A program made the translations under genes and the position numbers. Under the pieces are notes generated by a model. It was not told the origin of the DNA. It ran no database searches and saw nothing but the letters and a program-made list of their open reading frames with translations. From an archaeon MnTg01 (lineage in GTDB: Archaea > Thermoproteota > Nitrososphaeria > Nitrososphaerales > Nitrosopumilaceae), in NCBI GenBank assembly GCA_008974855.1, contig BFAR01000144.1, positions 1-6,416 of the forward strand: DNA of 6,416 bases. The letters run 5' to 3'. Positions 1 through 4,945 of the stretch are shown here, in pieces (position 1 is the first letter of the stretch; every line of letters begins with the position of its first letter).

Positions 1-539
1 TAACTGTCAGTGTTAATCTTGATGGACAAGGAAAAACATCAGTTACTACAGGAATTAGCTTTCTTGATCATTTGATTACTGCTTTTGGCAAACATTCAAT
101 GATGGATTTACAAGTAAAATCTAAATCCGTTGATAAGATTGAGCACCACTTAATTGAAGATACTGCCATTACAATTGGTTCAGCAGTAGATAAAGCTCTT
201 GGGAATCGTTCCGGAATTGTTCGATTTAGTTATGCTTCAGTTCCAATGGATGAATCATTAGCAGAAGCATCTATAGATCTGGTTAAACGTCCTTACTCAA
301 AGATATCACTATCTTTGAAAAGATCTAAAATCGAAGACATGTCAAAAGAGGACATAGAACACTTTGTACAATCACTAATACAGAATCTTAATAGCTGTAT
401 CCACTTGACTGTAAAGTATGGAGAAAATGATCACCATAAAATTGAAGCTGCAATAAAATCATTAGCAGTTGCATTAAGGATGTCATCATCAATAGATAAA
501 AAACAAAAGGGAATTCCAAGTACAAAAGGCGCAATGTAA
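1..539 (+). CDS. hisB: Imidazoleglycerol-phosphate dehydratase (HisB), 5' end outside window
   Basis: Catalyses the Mn-dependent dehydration of imidazoleglycerol phosphate to imidazoleacetol phosphate, a cytoplasmic step of histidine synthesis. The frame is open from base 3 and gives 178 residues. Usual family length is about 190-200, so roughly 15-20 N-terminal residues lie upstream. The fragment opens with the family's NLDGxGK and TGIxFLDHL motifs (residues 5-24). Both metal-binding signatures are present: HHLIED (48-53) and NDHHKIE (142-148). [12 protein letters not shown] (81-92) and the terminal IPSTKG are also typical. The TTG at 72 is not the start, because conserved sequence precedes it. 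Where many homologues read DLSGRPY this one has DLVKRPY, keeping the arginine. It is a stand-alone dehydratase, not the bifunctional phosphatase fusion of enterobacteria. The stop TAA shares its last A with the hisH ATG. Assignment is secure; only the start is unknown. Confidence 0.96.
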   Translation, partial: TVSVNLDGQGKTSVTTGISFLDHLITAFGKHSMMDLQVKSKSVDKIEHHLIEDTAITIGSAVDKALGNRSGIVRFSYASVPMDESLAEASIDLVKRPYSKISLSLKRSKIEDMSKEDIEHFVQSLIQNLNSCIHLTVKYGENDHHKIEAAIKSLAVALRMSSSIDKKQKGIPSTKGAM

Positions 540-1147
540 TGGTAAAGGTTGCTATCTTTGATTATGGCGCAGGTAACATTTTTAGTTTAAAAAACTCTCT
601 TGAAAAAAATAACGCTCAAGTAGATGTGATTACTAGCTTTGATAAAACAAATTCATACTCAGGGCTGTTACTGCCAGGTGTAGGAAACTTTGATCCTGCA
701 ATCAAGAGTATACGTGATTACTCAAAAATTGATTTTGTTGATTTTGTAGGAAATGATATGCCAGTTTTGGGGATTTGCCTTGGAATGGAAATGTTTTTTG
801 AAAAAAGTGAGGAAGGAAAAGAACGTGGTTTAGGAGTAATTGATGGTGAGGTAATTCTATTACCAAATGAAATGAAAATTCCACACATGGGTTGGAATGA
901 CATTCAAGTCAAAAGACATAGTAGAATTCTTGAAGGTGTTTCAGAGGGTGCTTGGGTTTACTTTGTGCATTCATATCGAGTAAAACCAAAGAATGAGGAA
1001 GCAATAGTAGCAGATTCTGACTATGGAATTAAAGTTCCAGCAGTTGTAGAATACAAGAATTTTTTTGGAACACAATTTCATCCTGAAAAATCTGGAGATA
1101 CAGGTTCAATCATGATAAAAAATTTTTTGCGAGAGTGTAAAAAATGA
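539..1147 (+). CDS. hisH: Imidazole glycerol phosphate synthase, glutamine amidotransferase subunit HisH
   Basis: Class I (triad) glutamine amidotransferase that hydrolyses glutamine and passes ammonia through the HisF barrel for IGP and AICAR formation. It acts as a cytoplasmic HisH-HisF heterodimer. Visible motifs are the N-terminal FDYGAGN (7-13), the oxyanion-region PGVGNF (46-51), the nucleophile elbow GICLGM with Cys80, and the FGTQFHPEKSG block with His181 and Glu183 completing the triad. Its 202 residues are the normal length of stand-alone HisH. The ATG overlaps the hisB stop by one base (TAATG) and the stop overlaps hisA by four, so translation is likely coupled; no Shine-Dalgarno-like sequence precedes this start. 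The partner hisF lies two genes downstream in the same unit. No missing catalytic residue or frameshift is seen. Confidence 0.97.
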   Translation: MVKVAIFDYGAGNIFSLKNSLEKNNAQVDVITSFDKTNSYSGLLLPGVGNFDPAIKSIRDYSKIDFVDFVGNDMPVLGICLGMEMFFEKSEEGKERGLGVIDGEVILLPNEMKIPHMGWNDIQVKRHSRILEGVSEGAWVYFVHSYRVKPKNEEAIVADSDYGIKVPAVVEYKNFFGTQFHPEKSGDTGSIMIKNFLRECKK

Positions 1148-1851
1148 AAATCATTCCAGCAATTGATCTAATGGAAGGAAAGGTAGTGCGACTTTACAAA
1201 GGAAATCCTGAAAAAAAAACAATCTATAGCAAAGATCCCCTAGAAACTGCAAAAAAATGGGAACAAGCTGGCGCAGACATGATTCACTTTGTGGATCTTG
1301 ATGCAACCTTGGGAAGAGGAACTAATATTGAAATAATAAAAAATTTAGTAAATCAGCTGTCTGTTCCGGTTCAAGTTGCTGGGGGATTACGAGATGAATC
1401 AATTATCTCACAAGTACTCAAATATTCATCACGAGTAGTTATAGGAACTATTGCATTTCAAAAAAAGGAAATTTTAAAAAAAATACTTGAAAGTTTTGGA
1501 AAAGAAAGAATTGTGATATCTGTTGATCATGTAGACGGTGATATAGTGGTGGAAGGATGGCAAAAATCTACAGGAAAAAAATTGATTGAAGGTATGAACG
1601 AATTTGTTGATATGGGATTTTCAGAATTTCTACTAACTAATGTAAGTAAGGATGGTACATTACAAGGACCAGATTTGGAACATTTAGAGCAAGCATGTAA
1701 AATTAAAAATGTAAATGTAATTTCAAGTGGAGGAATTTCTAATTTAGATGATGTAATAAAAGTTAAAGAAAAAAATGCATTTGGAGTAATCCTTGGAAAA
1801 GCATTGTATGAAAATTTGATTACAATTGAGGAGGCAAAAAAAATATCTTGA
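1144..1851 (+). CDS. hisA: ProFAR isomerase HisA
   Basis: Isomerises ProFAR to PRFAR by an Amadori rearrangement, supplying the substrate of the HisH-HisF synthase encoded on either side. It is a 235-residue (beta/alpha)8 barrel of normal length starting [15 protein letters not shown]. The two acid/base aspartates are recognisable as Asp8 (end of strand 1) and Asp128 (SVDHVDG, strand 5). The duplicated phosphate-binding glycines are seen at AGG (79-81) and SGGIS (195-199), with the [10 protein letters not shown] block at 163-172. The second-half motifs mirror the first half, as expected for the half-barrel duplication shared with HisF. The ATG overlaps the hisH stop (ATGA). A weak purine stretch, GAGAGTG at 1131-1137, lies 6 bases upstream and could assist re-initiation. 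HisF is the only realistic alternative; the MKIIPAIDL opening and missing KRVIPCLD motif favour HisA. Confidence 0.96.
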   Translation: MKIIPAIDLMEGKVVRLYKGNPEKKTIYSKDPLETAKKWEQAGADMIHFVDLDATLGRGTNIEIIKNLVNQLSVPVQVAGGLRDESIISQVLKYSSRVVIGTIAFQKKEILKKILESFGKERIVISVDHVDGDIVVEGWQKSTGKKLIEGMNEFVDMGFSEFLLTNVSKDGTLQGPDLEHLEQACKIKNVNVISSGGISNLDDVIKVKEKNAFGVILGKALYENLITIEEAKKIS

Positions 1852-2651
1852 CACTTACTAAAAGAGTAATTCCATGTCTTGATGTTGCAAATGGTAGAGT
1901 TGTTAAGGGATTACATTTTTCTTCTATAAAAGACGCAGGAGATCCTGTCCAATTGGCAGAAAAATATAGTAATGAAGGAGCTGATGAACTAATTTTTCTT
2001 GACATTACAGCGTCACAAGAACAACGTGAAACAATGAAAACATTGGTATCAAAAGTAGCAACTGTAATTAACATTCCATTTACCGTAGGTGGTGGTGTAA
2101 AAACTCTTCAGCATGCAAGAGACATTTTGCTTAGTGGAGCTGACAAAGTTGCAATCAATACAGGTGCAGTAAAAAATCCTGAAGTAATTACTGAATTGAT
2201 GGATCTTTTTGGCAGACAATGTATAGTAATTGCCATTGATGCTAAAAGAAATTATAATGTTAAGAATGGGAAAAACATTTTTTCTGAAGAAAATCAAAAA
2301 TTTTGGTTTGAAGTTTTTATCTATGGGGGAAAGAAAGAAACTGGATTGGACGCTATTAACTGGGCAAAAAAAGTTGAAAAACTTGGGGCAGGAGAGATTT
2401 TACTCACCAGTATAGATAAAGATGGAACTAAGGAAGGATATGATGTTCTTTTAACAAAAGAAATTGTAAATTCTGTACGCATTCCCGTAATTGCTTCTGG
2501 TGGATGCGGAATGCCAGAACATATGTTAGAAATTTTTAAAAAATCAAATGTTGATGCAGCACTTGCAGCATCTATATTTCATTATGAAAATCAATCAGTA
2601 GATCGAGTCAAAGAATTTCTTAAAGAAAGAGGAATTGATGTAAGGTTATAA
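1848..2651 (+). CDS. hisF: Imidazole glycerol phosphate synthase, cyclase subunit HisF
   Basis: Cyclase subunit of IGP synthase: combines PRFAR with ammonia delivered by HisH to give IGP and AICAR. It is a (beta/alpha)8 barrel opening [12 protein letters not shown]. Catalytic aspartates are Asp12 (CLDV) and Asp131 (IAIDAKR); Lys20 (VVKG) corresponds to the conserved lysine near the ammonia channel. Phosphate-binding glycines are at GGG (81-83) and SGG (217-219), and [13 protein letters not shown] covers 187-199. The start is a TTG overlapping the hisA TGA. It is chosen because family proteins begin two or three residues before KR(I/V)IPCLD and no ATG or GTG fits. GAGGAGG at 1828-1834 lies 13 bases upstream. 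Length is 267 against about 253 in the commonly described enzymes. The excess is mainly a lysine/asparagine-rich loop (about 136-153) after the catalytic Asp131. Confidence 0.96.
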   Translation: MTLTKRVIPCLDVANGRVVKGLHFSSIKDAGDPVQLAEKYSNEGADELIFLDITASQEQRETMKTLVSKVATVINIPFTVGGGVKTLQHARDILLSGADKVAINTGAVKNPEVITELMDLFGRQCIVIAIDAKRNYNVKNGKNIFSEENQKFWFEVFIYGGKKETGLDAINWAKKVEKLGAGEILLTSIDKDGTKEGYDVLLTKEIVNSVRIPVIASGGCGMPEHMLEIFKKSNVDAALAASIFHYENQSVDRVKEFLKERGIDVRL

Positions 2652-2653
2652 AT
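2646..2653 (+). promoter_or_regulatory. Possible TATA box of an internal hisI promoter
   Basis: TTATAAAT overlaps the hisF stop codon and is centred about 27 bases before the hisI ATG at 2677. In archaea transcription starts about 25-27 bases downstream of the TATA centre, which would place the 5' end at or next to the ATG and give a leaderless hisI transcript. The local A+T richness makes a chance match quite possible. Confidence 0.35.
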
Positions 2654-2676
2654 ATAATAATGGAATAAAAATAAAG

Positions 2677-3006
2677 ATGGAAAAAATAATTGATAACATA
2701 GATTTTAAAAAAGGAAATGGACTAGTTCCAGTAATTGTACAAGACATTAATACAAAAGATGTTTTAACACTTGCATATTCTAACAAAGAATCATTAGAAC
2801 TTACACAAAAAACTGGAAACTCTTGGTTCTGGAGCAGATCACGAAATAAATTATGGATGAAAGGAGAAGAATCAGGTAACGTACAAAAAGTAAAAGAAAT
2901 TTTAGTTGATTGTGATTCAGATGCAATTATTTATTTGGTGGAACCATCAGGTCCTGCATGCCATACTGGAGAAAAAGTATGTTTTCACAACTCTTTGAAA
3001 AAATAA
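2677..3006 (+). CDS. hisI: Phosphoribosyl-AMP cyclohydrolase HisI (monofunctional)
   Basis: Opens the purine ring of phosphoribosyl-AMP to yield ProFAR, the HisA substrate. It is a cytoplasmic zinc hydrolase, usually a dimer. The protein has 109 residues, the size of stand-alone PRA-CH. It carries [19 protein letters not shown] (52-70), the metal-binding DCDSD (78-82), and [11 protein letters not shown] (93-103). Cys79, Cys95 and Cys102 are spaced 16 and 7 residues apart, the spacing of the family's zinc ligands. There is no C-terminal PRA-PH (HisE) domain, so the preceding pyrophosphohydrolase step must be encoded elsewhere. It is separated from hisF by 25 bases, unlike the overlapping genes upstream. 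An ATG at 2660 is followed by a stop after one codon, so the start is 2677. It ends 6 bases from the stop of the convergent gene. Confidence 0.95.
   Translation: MEKIIDNIDFKKGNGLVPVIVQDINTKDVLTLAYSNKESLELTQKTGNSWFWSRSRNKLWMKGEESGNVQKVKEILVDCDSDAIIYLVEPSGPACHTGEKVCFHNSLKK
2998..3003 (-). terminator. Possible oligo-T termination signal for the convergent - strand gene
   Basis: Read on the - strand this is TTTTTT, lying 10 bases beyond the stop of the 3013-3513 gene and inside the last codons of hisI. Archaeal RNA polymerase terminates at such U-tracts without needing a hairpin. If used, the two convergent transcripts would overlap at their 3' ends. A six-base run is weak evidence in this A+T-rich DNA. 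Confidence 0.3.
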
Positions 3007-3012
3007 TTTATT

Positions 3013-3513
3013 CTAACAAGACTTTGGCAAACGAAAGTCAGGACCATTTAGATGTTCATTAATTATTTCAAAGACTAAAGATGGATATGCATTGTTATCA
3101 AAAACTACTGCCCATAGTCCTACAAGTTCTTCTTGCTCACATATTTTACGGGTTGCAGAAGTATCAGGTTTGAAGTATTGATTAAAATTTTCTTTTTGAA
3201 GACCATCGTACTGAATAGTTTTGTATAGCCTACCATCTGGCATAAATATTCTGATAGCACCTTTATCATTTTTTTCTAGTCCAGAAATTATCATGAAAAT
3301 GTTTTCAGTAATTTTATGTTCATATTTTGTAATTGTTAAAGGACCTGACGTTAGGCCGTCTGGATGACCAAGTCCTGGTATTTCTACATTAGATGGATCA
3401 TCTGTAAGAATATTTTTAATAATTAATTCATCAGATAACATTCCTACAGCAGTTATTCCTAAAACTATAGCAATTGCAGATCCAATTATAATTGAAATAG
3501 TACTTTTTTTCAT
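3013..3513 (-). CDS. Membrane-anchored protein of unknown function, probably thaumarchaeal
   Basis: I do not recognise this 166-residue protein. It begins MKKST followed by a hydrophobic segment (about residues 6-26, rich in Ile, Ala and Gly). This fits an N-terminal membrane anchor or signal peptide with the rest outside the cell. The remaining roughly 140 residues alternate polar and hydrophobic positions, suggesting beta strands. Examples are GPLTITKYEHKI (57-68), GAIRIFMPDGRLYKTI (85-100) and LVGLWAVVFDN (130-140). An Ig-like or other beta-sandwich fold is plausible but unproven. There are two cysteines, Cys125 and the C-terminal residue Cys166, which could form a disulfide. No catalytic motif is visible. 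The gene is convergent with hisI and divergent from the threonine synthase gene, so it forms its own transcription unit. Clear periodicity, a plausible start and a promoter-like element support it as a real gene. Confidence 0.8.
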   Translation of the reverse strand: MKKSTISIIIGSAIAIVLGITAVGMLSDELIIKNILTDDPSNVEIPGLGHPDGLTSGPLTITKYEHKITENIFMIISGLEKNDKGAIRIFMPDGRLYKTIQYDGLQKENFNQYFKPDTSATRKICEQEELVGLWAVVFDNNAYPSLVFEIINEHLNGPDFRLPKSC

Positions 3514-3536
3514 TAATACTACACATCAAGAAATCC

Positions 3537-3552
3537 TATATTTTTTAAATTT
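3537..3552 (-). promoter_or_regulatory. TATA-like promoter element for the - strand orphan gene
   Basis: On the - strand this reads AAATTTAAAAAATATA and contains TTTAAAAA (3542-3549), an archaeal TATA-like octamer. Its centre is about 26 bases upstream of 3519, which gives a transcript with a leader of only about six bases before the ATG at 3513. The position is good, but the surrounding sequence is also very A+T rich. Confidence 0.45.
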
Positions 3553-3585
3553 ACTACCAAAATTAAGGGTTTTTCAAAAAAATCT

Positions 3586-3634
3586 GTTTTTATTATTTTT
3601 TTTTCTATAATTACTCGTAATTGCTTGTTTTTTT
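3586..3634 (+). terminator. Series of oligo-T tracts, possible fail-safe terminator
   Basis: Three + strand T runs occur here: five T at 3586-3590, nine T at 3596-3604 and seven T at 3628-3634. No strong hairpin precedes them, but U-tracts alone can terminate archaeal RNA polymerase. They lie before the threonine synthase promoter, so they would stop read-through from the his operon or antisense RNA crossing the - strand gene. Their function is inferred. Confidence 0.35.
3609..3622. repeat. Short inverted repeat AATTAC-TC-GTAATT
   Basis: Two perfect 6-base arms are separated by two bases in the divergent intergenic region, between two T tracts. It could be a protein-binding site. An element of this size arises easily by chance in A+T-rich DNA, and its sequence is unrelated to the larger palindrome at 3665. 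Confidence 0.25.
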
Positions 3635-3649
3635 ATTAATCATCACTTA

Positions 3650-3666
3650 ATTTTTATAAAATAAAA
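3650..3666 (+). promoter_or_regulatory. TATA-box promoter of the thrC-MoaD/E1 unit
   Basis: ATTTTTATAAAATAAAA contains TTTATAAA (3653-3660), an excellent match to the archaeal TATA box. Its centre predicts transcription start near 3682-3684, giving a leader of about 26 bases to the GTG at 3709 or about 47 to the ATG at 3730. ACTTAA half-sites flank the box on both sides (3645-3650 and, inverted, 3668-3673), so repressor binding would compete with TBP/TFB or polymerase. Confidence 0.6.
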
Positions 3667-3685
3667 GTTAAGTATTACTTAACTT
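3665..3685. promoter_or_regulatory. Perfect 21-bp palindrome, candidate repressor operator for thrC
   Basis: Arms AAGTTAAGTA (3665-3674) and TACTTAACTT (3676-3685) are exact reverse complements around a single central T. The palindrome fills the space between the TATA box and the predicted transcription start of the threonine synthase unit, the usual location of archaeal repressor operators. A third copy of the ACTTAA core lies upstream of the TATA box at 3645-3650. Symmetry suggests a homodimeric winged-helix or Lrp/AsnC-type regulator; its identity cannot be read from the window. Confidence 0.55.
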
Positions 3686-3708
3686 GATATTAGTGGATTT
3701 TATCAATA

Positions 3709-4944
3709 GTGCAAAAGAGTAGAATTGTCATGACAAACGTATCACTTCAGTGCAGGGAATGCAAAAAAGAATACGACCCTACTTTCAAGTATATCTGTGA
3801 CGACTGTTTTGGACCACTTGATGTAAAATATGATTTTCCTTCTATTACAAAAAATACATTTGTAAATCGTGAACATACTTACTGGCGTTATTTTGAACTA
3901 TTGCCAATACAAGACAAATCAAATATAGTCAGCCTAGAAGCAGGAATGACTCCTCTAATACATGCAAAAAAACTTGGAGAAGAACTTGGCCTTAACAACT
4001 TGTACATCAAAAACGACACTGTCAATCCAACCTTTTCATTTAAAGACAGACCTGCAGGTGTTGCAGTGTCAAAAGCAAAAGAATTTGGTTTATCAGCTGT
4101 TGGTTGTGCTTCTACAGGTAATCTAGCATCAGCTACTGCAGCTCATGCAGCAAAAGCTGGATTTCCTTGTTATGTATTTGCGCCAAGTGATATTGAACAT
4201 GCAAAAATTACTCAAGCATTATCATACGGAGCAAAATATATCGCTGTAGACGGAACATATGATGACGCCAATAGAATTGCAGCACAAATTGGTGATAGCA
4301 AAGGAATTGGTATAGTTAACATTAACATGCGTTCATACTATGTTGAAGGATCAAAAACATTGGCATTTGAGGTAGCAGAACAACTTGGTTGGAATGTTCC
4401 AGATCAACTTATAGTCCCTGTTGGAAGTGGTGCAATGCTTAATGCAATTTGTAAAGGCTTTGAGGAATTACAAAGTGTGTCATTGTTAGATGATGTATCT
4501 TCAATGCATATGGTAGCAGCACAACCACATGGATGTGCCCCAATTGTTGATGCATACAAAAATAATAGTAAAGATGTAATCCCTGTTGAAAATCCTGACA
4601 CTGTTGCAAAAAGTTTAGCTATTGGTGATCCAGGTGATGGTCGTTATGTACTCAAAAGACTACAACAGTATCAAGGATTAGCAGAAGAATCAAACAATAA
4701 AGAAATACTTGATGCAATATTATTACTTGCAAAAACTGAAGGAATATTTACAGAACCAGCTGGTGGTGTTTCTGTTGCTGTTTTGAAAAAATTAGTTGAA
4801 GATGGAAAAATTGATAAAAATGAAAAAACTATATGTTATGTTACAGGTAACGGCCTAAAAGCAACTGAATCACTAATGGAGGTTCTGCCAAAACCCGAGG
4901 TAATGAAGGCAGATATTTCCCAAATCTCTGCGGTGGTGCAATAA
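3709..4944 (+). CDS. thrC: Threonine synthase (fold-type II PLP enzyme, zinc-ribbon N-terminus)
   Basis: Expected reaction: PLP-dependent conversion of O-phosphohomoserine to threonine. An N-terminal ribbon has Cys15, Cys18, Cys30 and Cys33 (CREC...CDDC). The catalytic domain has GMTPLIHA (79-86), NPTFSFKDR (106-114) with the PLP lysine Lys112, CASTGNLASA (133-142), the glycine-rich VGSGAM (238-243) and TGNGLK (379-384). Length of 411 is normal. It resembles the sub-family I recall from actinobacteria (WRYxxLLP, YDDxNR, YYxEGSKTLxFEVAEQLGW), which there sits beside a MoaD/ThiS-like gene. The same partner follows here after one base. The start is uncertain: GTG 3709 gives the longest product, but ATG 3730 (MTNVSLQC) fits homologue N-termini equally well, and neither has a clear ribosome-binding site. 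A TATA box and palindromic operator precede it. A related sulfur-transfer PLP activity cannot be excluded. Confidence 0.93.
   Translation: MQKSRIVMTNVSLQCRECKKEYDPTFKYICDDCFGPLDVKYDFPSITKNTFVNREHTYWRYFELLPIQDKSNIVSLEAGMTPLIHAKKLGEELGLNNLYIKNDTVNPTFSFKDRPAGVAVSKAKEFGLSAVGCASTGNLASATAAHAAKAGFPCYVFAPSDIEHAKITQALSYGAKYIAVDGTYDDANRIAAQIGDSKGIGIVNINMRSYYVEGSKTLAFEVAEQLGWNVPDQLIVPVGSGAMLNAICKGFEELQSVSLLDDVSSMHMVAAQPHGCAPIVDAYKNNSKDVIPVENPDTVAKSLAIGDPGDGRYVLKRLQQYQGLAEESNNKEILDAILLLAKTEGIFTEPAGGVSVAVLKKLVEDGKIDKNEKTICYVTGNGLKATESLMEVLPKPEVMKADISQISAVVQ
4932..4938 (+). promoter_or_regulatory. Shine-Dalgarno-like site for the TTG start of the MoaD-E1 gene
   Basis: GGTGGTG differs by one base from GGAGGTG and lies 7 bases before the TTG at 4946, inside the last codons of thrC. 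It supports TTG as a genuine start, because no ATG occurs in frame until after the beginning of the ubiquitin-fold domain. Confidence 0.4.
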
Positions 4945-4945
4945 A

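Noticed and set aside
72..74. TTG as start codon of hisB
   Set aside because: The frame is open to base 3 and encodes conserved HisB motifs (NLDGxGK, FLDHL) upstream, so the gene continues beyond the window.
702..903. Two overlapping - strand open frames opposite hisH
   Set aside because: Shadows of a strongly conserved hisH coding frame; compositionally odd products with no motif or promoter.
1820..2297. - strand open frames opposite the hisA end and hisF
   Set aside because: Antisense to conserved HisF sequence and without recognisable protein features.
2230..2415. + strand open frame in another phase inside hisF
   Set aside because: Lies within the conserved HisF frame; the product looks like frame-shifted HisF, not an independent gene.
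2660..2668. Upstream ATG as hisI start
   Set aside because: It is followed by GAA then a TAA stop, so it cannot begin hisI; a two-codon leader is not supported by anything else.
4404..4601. - strand open frame opposite thrC
   Set aside because: Fully inside the conserved threonine synthase gene, with no start signals or family resemblance.
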